From Anaerolinea sp. (GTDB lineage: Bacteria > Chloroflexota > Anaerolineae > Anaerolineales > Anaerolineaceae), in contig DYEC01000011.1 of NCBI GenBank assembly GCA_020725865.1, positions 1 to 64,000 of the forward strand: a DNA stretch of 64,000 nucleotides, read 5' to 3'. Position 1 is the first letter of the stretch. Each line of letters starts with the position of its first letter. The translations under genes were made by a program, and so were the position numbers. Positions 41,070-50,497 of this stretch are shown here, one piece after another. Below the pieces are notes generated by a model, which was not told the DNA's origin, made no database searches, and saw nothing but the letters and a program-made list of their open reading frames with translations.

Positions 41070-43682
41070 TCAACGGGTGATGCGCGGATTGACCCAAACG
41101 GCATGACCATTCCCCGGCGGGTCGCTGCCGAAATCGTACACCGCGAGTGTACAGCTTGTCGAACCTGCCCAGCTGTCAAGCGGCACCACCCAGTCTTTCA
41201 CAGGGGTGTTGTTGATGTCGTCATAGTACTGTGCTTCCTGAACATATCCCGACCCGCAGGTAAAGCGGAAGAGCACCGAGCAGACCTTATACCCTTGCTC
41301 ACAGCCGATGACGGCGCGGAATTTGTCACCTGCCTGAATGGCAGGAACGGTAAACACGCCCTGTGTGCCCTCCGTGCCTGGGATAATGATCAACGATTTG
41401 AGAGTATAGCTGGTGCCGCTATGCAGGGTAACGCTGTTGACCACCGTCTTTGAGCCGCCCGTGCCGATTGTCCAACTCCCGCTGGCTTCGGCGAAGTTGA
41501 AAATCACGCTGGGGGTGGCGGTATTGGTTGCGGTGCCCGTGTGGGTAGGGGTGCGGGTGATCGTGGGGGTACGGGTAATGGTTGGTGGGGCTGTATTGGT
41601 CGGGGTGCGCGTTTCGGTGGGTGTGCGTGTCTCGGTCGGCGTGCGGGTTTCGGTGCGCGTTGGGGTGACAGTGCGCGTGCGGGTGGGTGTGGTATAGGTC
41701 AGGGGACCATAACGCAGGATAATGCCGCCGCTGCCCACTGCCCAGCCGCTCTTGTTTGAGAGCATGACCAGATCGTACAGGTTATTTGCCGTCGGGCTGG
41801 GCTGGTTACGCCAGGCACTGCCGTTCCAGTAATAGAGCGTACCGTTGTTGCCTACCAGCCAGCCGTCACTGGTGCTTGTCAGGTCAAGGGCATTCGCTAC
41901 ATACCCGGCGGGCAAATCCAGTCCCTTGCTCCAGTTACTGCCGTTCCAGCGGTAGAGCGCCGTGCCGAGCGATTCCATCCATCCGTAAGAGGAACTGGCA
42001 AACGCGGCATAACCCGACTTTGTGGGGAAACTGACCGGGTTCCAGGCACTGCCGTTCCAGCGGTAGAGCCGTTGACCGGTGACCCAGCCATCATTCGCTG
42101 AGATCATGTACACTCTTGCACCGCTGTTGGTGGAGTCACCGTAGTCGTACCAGCTCCAGACGCTGCCGTTCCAACGTAATAGACGCGTTCCGTCGAGGCA
42201 ATGCTCCGCCGTTGCCCAGCCGTCGCTGGCGCTGACCATCGAAATCGAATACGGGCCGCCGCAGAGGTTTGCCGGAGCGCCAAAGTCAAACCAATTCAAG
42301 CCATTCCAGCGCAGGATGACACCTTCGCCCACTGCCCAGCCGTCATTGATCGAGAGCATATCCACATCCAGCAGGTTGTTGGTGGTAGGACTGGGAGCCA
42401 GCGACCATTCTGCACCGTTCCAGCGCACAATCATGCCGCCGTTGCCTACCGTCCAGACGTCGTTCGAGCTGGCGTAGTCAATGGCGTTCAGCGTCTGACC
42501 GCCGCCGATGGTGGTATAGGTTACCCATGAGTAGGCAGGTCCGCTGGTGGGGGTAGGTCCGGTCGGCGTGATTGTCCGGGTTGGGGTGCGGGTGAAGCCG
42601 GCTTGAACCGTTTTGGTCAGCGTAGCAGGGGAAGAGGTATTGGTAATACTGCGGGTGACGGTGATCTTGACCGGAATCGGGTCACTGTGGGTGGGTCCAA
42701 TTCCAAAGGTTGTATTGATATCGTTGAGGATTTTCCAGTAACCGGTGTAGGTGCCGGCAATGTTGGGCGATTTCATCTGCACATACAGGTCAATTGTCTG
42801 TCCGGGTGCGACCTCTTGCGGGAGGAAGATCTTTTGGGGTGCGCCCAGTTGGTAACCCGTGTCAAAAACCAGAGCGTATTTTTTGCTCCAGGTACAGCCG
42901 CCAACGTTGCGCAGGCGAAACAGCCTTGTGAAGGTGACGCCGGGCGGCATGGCATTCGCATCCGGTACAGTCAGCTCGGAGAGCGACTGCACCGCATCAC
43001 ATACATTCGGGTCCATCCCTGCCAGGGTAATGGTGGGGGTGGCGGTTTTTGTCGGTCCGGGCGTCATGGTGGGACCGCCAACCTGTATGGTGACCGGCAA
43101 TGCCGGGTTGGATTCGGCGTCAATGCCGATCACTTTGTTATCGGCGTTGCGGAATTTCCACAGACCGGTGTATTTGCCGTTATTGGTCGGGGCAGTCAGA
43201 TTCAGAACCAGTTCCACCACACCGCCGGGAGGCACATCCTGTGTCAGGTAAAGTGGTTGCGTGCCGCCCATATCCGTGCCGCTGTAAAACACCATGGCGT
43301 ACTTTTTATTCCATGTGCAGGTGCCGACATTCTTGAGCTGCCATTTCATCTGGAAAGGAAACCCCGGCGGGTATTGGCTGGCGACAGGAGAGAGCTGTTC
43401 TTTCACCAGCACAGCCCAATCGCAGGCATCCACGTGAGTCAGTTGTGTGCTGGTTAAGCTGGGGGTGGCAGTGGCAGAAGGTTGGGTGGCTGTGGGGAAA
43501 AGCGCGGTGACGGTTTGCCGGATGGCAGATTCAACGGCGGCAGTTTGGTCCTGCGGCGGTGCAGCCTGCAACAATGCGGTGAGGTCGCTCAATGTGCAAC
43601 TGCTCAAGGCAAACAGCAGAATCGGCAGAAGGATAATTAACGTACCCCATTGCTTTGAAAGAAACGCCCGGTCCTTTTTCAT
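41070..43682 (-). CDS. Large secreted lipoprotein: two NBR1-type Ig domains, seven-bladed propeller, C-terminal beta domain
   Basis: 870 residues. The lipobox is 'LLFALSSC' (Cys29). Two Ig-like domains (~85-205 and ~230-350) share 'PPGFPFQMKWQLKNVGTCTW' and 'PPGVTFTRLFRLRNVGGCTW' motifs typical of NBR1-like Ig folds. Residues ~395-680 hold seven blades marked by repeats such as 'SINDGWAVGEGVILRWNG', 'SANDGWVTGQRLYRWNG', and 'LSNKSGWAVGSGGIILRYG'. A Thr/Pro/Arg repeat linker leads to a C-terminal sandwich that may bind carbohydrate. Likely an envelope or matrix adhesion protein. The ATG at 43682 follows AAAGGA; the upstream ATG at 43700 lacks one. Confidence 0.8.
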   Translation of the reverse strand: MKKDRAFLSKQWGTLIILLPILLFALSSCTLSDLTALLQAAPPQDQTAAVESAIRQTVTALFPTATQPSATATPSLTSTQLTHVDACDWAVLVKEQLSPVASQYPPGFPFQMKWQLKNVGTCTWNKKYAMVFYSGTDMGGTQPLYLTQDVPPGGVVELVLNLTAPTNNGKYTGLWKFRNADNKVIGIDAESNPALPVTIQVGGPTMTPGPTKTATPTITLAGMDPNVCDAVQSLSELTVPDANAMPPGVTFTRLFRLRNVGGCTWSKKYALVFDTGYQLGAPQKIFLPQEVAPGQTIDLYVQMKSPNIAGTYTGYWKILNDINTTFGIGPTHSDPIPVKITVTRSITNTSSPATLTKTVQAGFTRTPTRTITPTGPTPTSGPAYSWVTYTTIGGGQTLNAIDYASSNDVWTVGNGGMIVRWNGAEWSLAPSPTTNNLLDVDMLSINDGWAVGEGVILRWNGLNWFDFGAPANLCGGPYSISMVSASDGWATAEHCLDGTRLLRWNGSVWSWYDYGDSTNSGARVYMISANDGWVTGQRLYRWNGSAWNPVSFPTKSGYAAFASSSYGWMESLGTALYRWNGSNWSKGLDLPAGYVANALDLTSTSDGWLVGNNGTLYYWNGSAWRNQPSPTANNLYDLVMLSNKSGWAVGSGGIILRYGPLTYTTPTRTRTVTPTRTETRTPTETRTPTETRTPTNTAPPTITRTPTITRTPTHTGTATNTATPSVIFNFAEASGSWTIGTGGSKTVVNSVTLHSGTSYTLKSLIIIPGTEGTQGVFTVPAIQAGDKFRAVIGCEQGYKVCSVLFRFTCGSGYVQEAQYYDDINNTPVKDWVVPLDSWAGSTSCTLAVYDFGSDPPGNGHAVWVNPRITR

Positions 43683-43814
43683 ATGGGGTTTCCTTTCCAT
43701 AAAATAATTCTCGCGCAGGCTGAGGTCGGTGAAGTTTACAATTTTGTTAAGTTATTAAGAATATTATACAGGAAAATGCCTGTGAATGATCTCTGGCATA
43801 CGAGAAAGTCAATT

Positions 43815-45002
43815 TCATGACCGGACAAGGCGCTTTTCGGGCAGCATGAACACAAACGGCAGCCCTGCCAGAAGCAGCGCCGCGCTGATGTAATAGACCC
43901 AGACCAGCCCAAAGTAATCTGCCAGCGTACCCACCAATACCGCCGCCAGACCGTTGATGACAAAGTTAATGGACATGTAAATACCGTTTGCCAGGGCGCG
44001 GTTTTCGGGGTAGTTTTCCTGAACAACTGCCATTGCTACCGGCGTCAGCGACAGGCTGGTAAAACCTAACAGCAGAAGCAGCGGTAACCGCGCCCAACTG
44101 CCGGCAATTACAAACAGAAACAGGAAGAATGACGACAGGATCAATGAAGCCATCATCACCTTTCGCCGTCCCAAATGGTCGCTGATGGTTCCGCCCAGCA
44201 TTGCTCCTGCCACGCCGGCTGCTTCCATAATGGAAAGGGAGGCACCTGCCAGCCACAGGCTGTCGCCCTGCTCGGTCAGAAAGGTCGGCAGGAAGGTCGG
44301 CAGACCGATGGAGATAAAACTGCGGAAAATCTGCAGAAAAGTCAGCGGCAGCAGAATCGGCAGCATACGGCGCAGTGCAGCGCCTACATCCACAGTCTGC
44401 CCGTAGTTGACCGGGCGGTAGGGCAGGCGGCGCAGACGGAAGAACAGCACCAGCGAAGCCAGCGCTCCTACCACCATCATCAAAGGTAAACCTGGCAGGG
44501 TGAGGTAGGTGGCGGCGCCTACCGCAAGGATAGGCCCGAGTGTGCGTCCCAGCTCGCCGCCCACCATCCACAGGCTCATCCCGCGCCCAAGCTTATTTCC
44601 CGAAAGCGCACCTGTCATCACCGGTGCTACCGAGTGAAAAGCGGCTGTGCTGAAACCGGCAACCGTGAGCAGAATCACCAGCACGCCATAGATTGGCGCA
44701 ATGCCGATCAGGCTCATCGCCGCGCCGGTAACAAGCGGTCCCAGAATGGCGATCCAGCGCAAGTCGTGGCGGTCTACCACATAACCCAGAAAAGGCTGCA
44801 ACAAAGACGGAAATTGCAAAAGCGAGGAAAGAAACCCCACCTGTGTTTTGGTCAACGCCAGTTTCTCGATGAGCAGCGGTAGCAGCGGCGAAAGATACGC
44901 CGGGTAACTGTCATGAACTGCATGACCGCTGATAATCGTCAATACCGGTCCGGTCTGAAATTCTTCTTCTTTTTGAACAGATTTGGCAAGCGCAACGTTC
45001 AT
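43815..45002 (-). CDS. Major facilitator superfamily transporter
   Basis: 395 residues from the ATG at 45002, about 12 membrane helices. The cytoplasmic loop motifs 'GYVVDRHDLRWIAILG' and 'GGTISDHLGRRKVMMASLIL' mark the two halves, and 'GHAVHDSYPAYLSPLLPLLI' near the N-terminus is characteristic of the fosmidomycin-resistance (Fsr)-like branch. Substrate unknown. No good ribosome-binding site is visible before either possible ATG (45044 or 45002). Confidence 0.8.
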   Translation of the reverse strand: MNVALAKSVQKEEEFQTGPVLTIISGHAVHDSYPAYLSPLLPLLIEKLALTKTQVGFLSSLLQFPSLLQPFLGYVVDRHDLRWIAILGPLVTGAAMSLIGIAPIYGVLVILLTVAGFSTAAFHSVAPVMTGALSGNKLGRGMSLWMVGGELGRTLGPILAVGAATYLTLPGLPLMMVVGALASLVLFFRLRRLPYRPVNYGQTVDVGAALRRMLPILLPLTFLQIFRSFISIGLPTFLPTFLTEQGDSLWLAGASLSIMEAAGVAGAMLGGTISDHLGRRKVMMASLILSSFFLFLFVIAGSWARLPLLLLLGFTSLSLTPVAMAVVQENYPENRALANGIYMSINFVINGLAAVLVGTLADYFGLVWVYYISAALLLAGLPFVFMLPEKRLVRS

Positions 45003-45157
45003 AACGCTAAACGAACCCCTGAGTGTACTGGAATGACAAAGCATGTTCTAGTGTACCCGTAAACGTTAGAATCGGGTAGTGGAGAATGCCAATAGATAAT
45101 GCCAGCGCAGGGCGGTTTTTTGCTATAAGAAAATGCTGGTGAAAAGTTGTCTGAATT

Positions 45158-45706
45158 TTAGAGGAACCCGTTGCGTTTGATGCCCGCCGCCTGAACCAGT
45201 GTACCGAATAGCGTTAACACGGCAACCCCGATACTAGCAGGTAACGGCGGCAGGGGCAGGTGTCCGGTCACTGCCCAGAGGATCAGCACCGCCCCGCACA
45301 ATGCCGAGAGAAGGCTCAAAGCCCAGTCATACGCCAATGCAACCAGCAGCGCGGCAATTGCTCCGCCCAGCAGAAACACCCCCAGCGCGGTCAGATTTTG
45401 CGGCAGCGGCAGGTGATACACCCGCGCCAGAATCAGAGCCGCCATGCCCAGCGCTGGAAAGCTGACCAACACCACCGCCAGCCGGAACATGTGGCTCAAG
45501 AGGTATGAGAAGAGGATGCCCATTACTGCGCCGGCGGCCAGCCGCGCCCAAAACGGCTGTTCGGCGGCGAACTGCGCCACCAAAAGCCAGCCGAAGAGAA
45601 ACCCGCTCAGGGTGACAAAACCATAAACCAGCCTCCGCCCGCTTAAAAGCAGCAGCAATCCCGTTCCCAACATGAGAAACAGCCAGATGTTCAAACCCTG
45701 TTCCAT
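45158..45706 (-). CDS. Polytopic membrane protein of unknown function
   Basis: 182 residues from the ATG at 45706 (GGGAG 10 bases upstream), almost entirely hydrophobic with about seven helices ('IWLFLMLGTGLLLLLSGRRL', 'YGFVTLSGFLFGWLLVAQFA', 'LLGGAIAALLVALAYDWALS'). The spacing resembles DUF4203-type proteins. No charged motif suggests a substrate. Confidence 0.6.
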   Translation of the reverse strand: MEQGLNIWLFLMLGTGLLLLLSGRRLVYGFVTLSGFLFGWLLVAQFAAEQPFWARLAAGAVMGILFSYLLSHMFRLAVVLVSFPALGMAALILARVYHLPLPQNLTALGVFLLGGAIAALLVALAYDWALSLLSALCGAVLILWAVTGHLPLPPLPASIGVAVLTLFGTLVQAAGIKRNGFL

Positions 45707-45875
45707 ACGGTCAAAGCTCCCGCGATGTTCGGGTGCAATTTGTGTGCCGGCAAGAACAAAGAACGAGGGCGGAAGCAAAAAAACGCTTCTCTCCCGCTAA
45801 ATGAACGCAGGCAGGTTATCGAGGCGCACTTGAAGGTATCTCTTACCGGCGGTTGAGGAGTGATAAAATACATAA

Positions 45876-45904
45876 TTGACTCATGATTTACCGTTTGTTA
45901 TACT
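45876..45904 (+). promoter_or_regulatory. Promoter of the iorA operon
   Basis: TTGACT (45876-45881), 17-bp spacer, TATACT (45899-45904) with TG one base upstream (extended -10). It has the same layout as the promoters at 52980 and 59992. Predicted start about 45911. Confidence 0.75.
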
Positions 45905-45921
45905 TCTAATTAGTGAAATAG

Positions 45922-45940
45922 TGTTCCATTATATGGAACA
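45922..45940. promoter_or_regulatory. Palindromic operator 1 (IclR-type candidate)
   Basis: TGTTCC-ATTATAT-GGAACA, a 19-bp palindrome 17 bases after the -10 box, within the transcribed leader. Copies occur at 53026 and 60036. Confidence 0.75.
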
Positions 45941-45985
45941 AAAAGCGACTCCCTTCTCACCTTACAAATGAAATAAGGAGGCATT

Positions 45986-47851
45986 TTGGCCAGACAGATC
46001 ATAAACGGAAATGAGGCGTTGGCACTGGGTGCGCTGAGCGCCGGGGTCAAAGTGGTTACCGGCTACCCAGGTACACCATCCACCCGCTGTCTTGCCAGCC
46101 TACTGGCGCTTGATCTCCCGCAGCGGCATATTGAATGGAGCACCAATGAGAAAGTGGCGCTGGAGATCGCTGCCGGAGCAGCCTGGGCAGGACAGCGTGC
46201 CCTGTGCACCATGAAGATGTCCGGTCTCAATGTGGCTTACGATTCACTGATCTCGATTGCCTATTCCGGTGTGGTGGGCGGGCTGGTAATTTATGTTGCC
46301 GATGATCCCGGTGTCAATGCCGGCATGGCAGAACAGGACTCGCGCGGTTTTGCCATCATGGCAGACCTGCCGATGCTGGAACCCGCCTCGCCGGTGGAAG
46401 CCTACCGGCTGATGCAGGATGCTTTTGAGCTTTCTGAAGAGACCGGCACGCCGGTTTTCATCCGTCTGGTGACGGCGGTGGCGAATTCCAAAACAGTTGT
46501 GGATGTGGAAGATTACGGTTTGCCGCCGCAACGCGAGGCGCAATTGATCCGCGATATTAACCGCTTCACCAAAGCCGGCGCGGCAATCTGTATGCAGCAG
46601 CACCGCGACCTGATTGCCCGTTTGGATAAAGCGGGCGAGTGGATTGCTGCACATGGGCTGAATGAACTCAACCTTTCCGCAGCGCCCAATGGGCTGGGCG
46701 TTGTGGCGGCTGGGGTTGCGATTGCTTATTTGGATGAGGGTTTTGAACTGGCAGAGCGTTACGGCTTTGACCCACAGGCGGTTTCACTGCTCAAGGTGCG
46801 GGCAGTGCATCCCTTCCCGGCTGCGGAAGCGCGCACATTGCTGGAACACTGCCAGACCGTGCTGGTGCTGGAAGAGCTGGAGCCGCATATCGAAAAGAGC
46901 CTGGCAGCCGAAGCCTACCGCATGAACTGGCAGGGGCGAATCATCGGCAAGCTGGACGGAACCTTCAGTCGTGTGGGCGCCTATGACGTGCGTCAGGTAA
47001 TTGAAGGGCTGGACAGGGCGCTGGGGCTTTCCATCCCGGCAGAGGCACTGCAGGGCTATGCCGCCGAACAGTATGCCGCCGCCCGTCCGATCACCGTCTG
47101 CGCCGGCTGTCCGCACCGCGGCACGTTTATGGCGATCAACGAAGCACTGCGCAAACTGCGTTACCGCAAGGATGAGGTGATGGTCACCGGCGATATTGGC
47201 TGTACCATTCTGGGGATGAACCCGCCGTTTAATACGGTCTGGAATGAAGTCTCAATGGGCGCCAGCATCGGGCTGGCGCAGGGCTATGTTCATGCCGGGG
47301 TCAAGACGCCGGTTATTGCCACCATGGGTGACTCGACCTTCTTTCATGCCGGCATTCCCGGTCTGATCAATGCCATCCAGCATCAGGTGCCGCTGACACT
47401 GATCATCATGGATAACGGCTGGACGGCGATGACAGGGATGCAGGTCAACCCGGGAACATGCGCCACTTTTCAGGGCGAAGGCGGTCAGCAGATAGATATC
47501 GCAAAAATCGTTCCGGCGTTGGGAGTGGATCACTTTTACCAGATGGATCCGTCCGATTTGCGCTCTTCGGTAGAAATCCTGAAAGAAGCCATCCAGCAGC
47601 CGGGCGTCAAGGTGGTGTTGTCGCGCATGGAGTGCGCCATCCAGTTCCACCGTCGCGGGGATAATACTGAGCTGGCGGTGGTGGATATGGAAAAATGTGC
47701 CTTGTGCAAGCTGTGTATTACACAAACCGGCTGCCCGGCTTTGAGTATCGAAGAAGGCGAGTTGAAGATTGATCCGGCGCTGTGCACCGGCTGCAGCCTG
47801 TGCATGGCGGTTTGTAATCTGAATGCCATTCACATGGAGCGGGTGAAATGA
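45986..47851 (+). CDS. iorA: Indolepyruvate:ferredoxin oxidoreductase, alpha subunit
   Basis: 621 residues. It oxidatively decarboxylates aryl 2-oxo acids (from Trp, Phe, Tyr) to acyl-CoA, reducing ferredoxin. The pyrimidine domain starts 'GNEALALGALSAGVKVVTGY'. The TPP site is in 'MVTGDIGCTILGMNPPFN' and 'TPVIATMGDSTFFHAGI', 'LIIMDNGWTAMTGMQVNP'. The C-terminus holds two [4Fe-4S] clusters ('CALCKLCITQTGCP', 'CTGCSLCMAVC'). The start is TTG, supported by AAGGAGG 6-8 bases before it. It overlaps iorB by 4 bases and follows operator 1. Confidence 0.92.
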   Translation: MARQIINGNEALALGALSAGVKVVTGYPGTPSTRCLASLLALDLPQRHIEWSTNEKVALEIAAGAAWAGQRALCTMKMSGLNVAYDSLISIAYSGVVGGLVIYVADDPGVNAGMAEQDSRGFAIMADLPMLEPASPVEAYRLMQDAFELSEETGTPVFIRLVTAVANSKTVVDVEDYGLPPQREAQLIRDINRFTKAGAAICMQQHRDLIARLDKAGEWIAAHGLNELNLSAAPNGLGVVAAGVAIAYLDEGFELAERYGFDPQAVSLLKVRAVHPFPAAEARTLLEHCQTVLVLEELEPHIEKSLAAEAYRMNWQGRIIGKLDGTFSRVGAYDVRQVIEGLDRALGLSIPAEALQGYAAEQYAAARPITVCAGCPHRGTFMAINEALRKLRYRKDEVMVTGDIGCTILGMNPPFNTVWNEVSMGASIGLAQGYVHAGVKTPVIATMGDSTFFHAGIPGLINAIQHQVPLTLIIMDNGWTAMTGMQVNPGTCATFQGEGGQQIDIAKIVPALGVDHFYQMDPSDLRSSVEILKEAIQQPGVKVVLSRMECAIQFHRRGDNTELAVVDMEKCALCKLCITQTGCPALSIEEGELKIDPALCTGCSLCMAVCNLNAIHMERVK

Positions 47852-48450
47852 ATTACGACATTTATCTGGTCGGTGTGGGGGGGCAGGGCGTGCTGACGAT
47901 TGCCGAATTGATTACCGAGGCGGCATACTTGCAGGGGCTGCCGGTAAATTATTATCCCACCGAGGGGATGGCGCAGCGCGGCGGGTTTGTCAAGGCGCAG
48001 GTGCGGCTGGGGCGCCGTTTTGTCGGTCCGAATATCCCCGAAAAAGGAGCAGATCTGGCGATCTCGATGGAGCTTTCCGAATCGCTCAAGGCAGTGCGGT
48101 TTCTCAAACCCGGCGGCGATTTTGTGCTCTGGGGACATATCTGGCTGCCAACGGCTGCCATGCTGGGCAAGGCGCCGTATCCGACGCTGGACACAGTGCG
48201 CGGGCAGATCGAGCGGGCGGGCGCGCGCCTGCATTATCTCGATCCGCACAATCTGCCGCTCTTTCAGGGCGAACTGGTGCCGGATAACCTCTACGTGCTG
48301 GGTGCGGCGCTGGGGTGCAGTTCACTGGGGAAAGTCCTTTCCGTTGAGGCAGTCAAACAGGCGGTGCGCGGGCGCTGGCAGAAAGCCGCCGAGCGCAATT
48401 TGTTCGCCCTGCAGGCTGGCATGGAAGCGTTGATCGAAGTTGAGGGATAG
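47848..48450 (+). CDS. iorB: Indolepyruvate:ferredoxin oxidoreductase, beta subunit
   Basis: 200 residues, the gamma-domain subunit that pairs with IorA: 'LVGVGGQGVLTIAELITEAA' and 'YYPTEGMAQRGGFVKAQVRL' match the family, as does 'ISMELSESLKAVRFLKPGGD'. It is translationally coupled to iorA (ATGA overlap) and followed after 3 bases by the acyl-CoA synthetase gene, so the acyl-CoA product is made and used by one operon. Confidence 0.9.
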   Translation: MNYDIYLVGVGGQGVLTIAELITEAAYLQGLPVNYYPTEGMAQRGGFVKAQVRLGRRFVGPNIPEKGADLAISMELSESLKAVRFLKPGGDFVLWGHIWLPTAAMLGKAPYPTLDTVRGQIERAGARLHYLDPHNLPLFQGELVPDNLYVLGAALGCSSLGKVLSVEAVKQAVRGRWQKAAERNLFALQAGMEALIEVEG

Positions 48451-48453
48451 GTT

Positions 48454-50493
48454 ATGAGTGTGCATCGCTTTTTCAACCCGCGCGGCGTGGCAGTGGTCGG
48501 CTCGATGAGTGAAGGCAAACTGGGTTATGAACTGCTGCGCCAGATAATTCTGGGTGGTTATCGTGGCAGGCTGTATGTGGTCAACCCAAAGGCACAAGGA
48601 GCGCTGGATGTTCCGGCTTTTTCTGCAATAGATAACATCGAAGGCGAGCTTGATCTGGCAGTGATCGCCTCGCCGGCGCCGACAGTTGCCGAGACGTTAC
48701 GCGCCTGCGGTAGGCGCGGTGTGCAAGCGGCGGTGGTGATCTCGTCCGGTTTTGGGGAAGTGGGCAACCATGCCGGCGAAGAAGAATTAAAGCAGGTGGC
48801 AAGTCAATACGGGATTCGCGTCATCGGTCCGAACTGCGCCGGCATTGTCAGCACAAGCTGTAATCTGTATGCGACGCTGGAAGTGCGCCCGCCGGCAGGC
48901 AAGATGGCGTTTATCTCACAGAGCGGCGCGCTGGGCGGGGCGGTGCTTGCCTGGGCAGAAGAGCAGGGCGTAGGTATCTCCAAGTTTGTCAGCTACGGCA
49001 ACCGTGCCGATCTGGATGAGCTGGAATTGCTACCCTATCTGGCGGAAGACCCGGAAACGCGCGTTGCCGCGCTGTATATCGAATCGGTGGCGGATGGACG
49101 GCGCTTTATGGAAGTGGTGCGCGAATTTTGCCGCCGCAAGCCGCTGGTGGTGATCAAATCCGGGCGTACGGCGTCTGGTCAGCGGGCTGCGCTTTCGCAT
49201 ACCGGTTCGCTGGCAGGGGCGGATGCTGTTTATGATGCCGCACTGAAGAGCAGCGGCGCCATCCGTGTCGATACAGTTGAAGATATGTTCGACCTGTGCA
49301 AGGGGTTTGTTTTTCTGCCGCCGGTGACGGGTAAAAAGGTGGTGATTGTGACCAACTCCGGCGGTCCGGGTATCCTGGCGGCAGACCGCGCCGAGAGTAC
49401 AGGGCTGGAGGTCAAAGCACCCTCGCCTGAAGCTCGTCAGCGTCTGGCAGAGGTCTTACCGCCGTTTTGTGCGCTGGGCAACCCGGTGGATTTGACCGTG
49501 CAGGGCACGGAAGAACACTTCCGTCAGACGCTTGAGACATTGCTGGAGGAATACGATGCGGCGCTGGCGATTAACGTCGCCACGCCGTATCTGGATTCGG
49601 TGGCGCTGGCACGCGGGGTTTGCGATGCCGCACAGCACAGCCGCAAACCGGTCACCGCCAGCTTTATGGCGGGGACGCTGGTGGCATCCAGTGTGGCATA
49701 TCTTCGTCAACGCGGCATTCCCGATTTTGCTGTTGGTGAGCGGGCAGTGACCGTGCTGGCGCACATGGCAGCCTATGAAGCCAGACGCGCAGTCCTCCAG
49801 TCTGTCCCCGAAATCCCCCAGCCGGCTGGGGCATTGCCGCTGAACGAACAGGGCGAATTTCTGGAGCCGCAGGCGATGAGCTGGCTGAACGCGCATGGTG
49901 TACCGGTGCCGCCGTTCCACTTTGCCGGCGATGAGGCGGCGGCAGTGGAAGGCTGCCGGGCAGTGAGTTATCCGGCGGTGATGAAAGTGGTCTCTCCGCA
50001 GATCATTCACAAATCCGAAGTTGGCGGGGTGATTGTCGGCATTAGCAGTGACGAAGAGGCAAGGGAGGCATTCCGCAGGCTGGAAACCATCGGGCGGGGT
50101 AAACAACTGCGCGGTGTGGTGGTTTACCCGCAGTTGCCCAAGGCGCAGGAAGTGTTGCTGGGTTGCTCGCGTGACCCGCAATTCGGTCCGGTGGTCGTGC
50201 TGGGCATGGGCGGCATCTATACCGAGATTCTAAAAGATATTTCCCTGCGGGTTGCACCGGTCACGCGGGAAGAGGCGCTTGCGATGATCCGCGAATTGAA
50301 AGCCTACCCGATCTTAAGCGGGGCGCGCGGTCAGTCGCCTTGTGATCTGGACGCGCTGGCGGAAACGATAGTAAACTTCTCGCGGTTGCCGTTTCTGTAT
50401 CCTGAAATTCAAGAGATAGATCTCAATCCGGTCTTTCTATTCCAAAAAGGTCTGCTGGTTGCAGACGTCAGAGTCATTCGCGGAGGGAGCTGA
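48454..50493 (+). CDS. Acyl-CoA synthetase (ADP-forming), fused alpha and beta domains
   Basis: 679 residues. The N-terminal CoA-binding and ligase part (~1-455) has 'FFNPRGVAVVGSMSEGKLGY', 'VIGPNCAGIVST', 'AFISQSGALGGAVLAWAEEQ' and the phosphohistidine motif 'ALSHTGSLAGADAVYDAAL'. The C-terminal ATP-grasp part (~470-679) has 'SYPAVMKVVSPQIIHKSEVG' and 'VVLGMGGIYTEILKDISLRV'. It turns acyl-CoA, ADP and phosphate into acid, CoA and ATP. Next to iorAB it should conserve energy from aryl- or branched acyl-CoA. Order alpha-beta in one chain is common in bacteria. Confidence 0.9.
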   Translation: MSVHRFFNPRGVAVVGSMSEGKLGYELLRQIILGGYRGRLYVVNPKAQGALDVPAFSAIDNIEGELDLAVIASPAPTVAETLRACGRRGVQAAVVISSGFGEVGNHAGEEELKQVASQYGIRVIGPNCAGIVSTSCNLYATLEVRPPAGKMAFISQSGALGGAVLAWAEEQGVGISKFVSYGNRADLDELELLPYLAEDPETRVAALYIESVADGRRFMEVVREFCRRKPLVVIKSGRTASGQRAALSHTGSLAGADAVYDAALKSSGAIRVDTVEDMFDLCKGFVFLPPVTGKKVVIVTNSGGPGILAADRAESTGLEVKAPSPEARQRLAEVLPPFCALGNPVDLTVQGTEEHFRQTLETLLEEYDAALAINVATPYLDSVALARGVCDAAQHSRKPVTASFMAGTLVASSVAYLRQRGIPDFAVGERAVTVLAHMAAYEARRAVLQSVPEIPQPAGALPLNEQGEFLEPQAMSWLNAHGVPVPPFHFAGDEAAAVEGCRAVSYPAVMKVVSPQIIHKSEVGGVIVGISSDEEAREAFRRLETIGRGKQLRGVVVYPQLPKAQEVLLGCSRDPQFGPVVVLGMGGIYTEILKDISLRVAPVTREEALAMIRELKAYPILSGARGQSPCDLDALAETIVNFSRLPFLYPEIQEIDLNPVFLFQKGLLVADVRVIRGGS

Positions 50494-50497
50494 TTTT

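Noticed and set aside
41540-41700. CRISPR-like array
   Set aside because: The repeats are short, contiguous, in frame and encode a Thr/Pro linker; no spacers.
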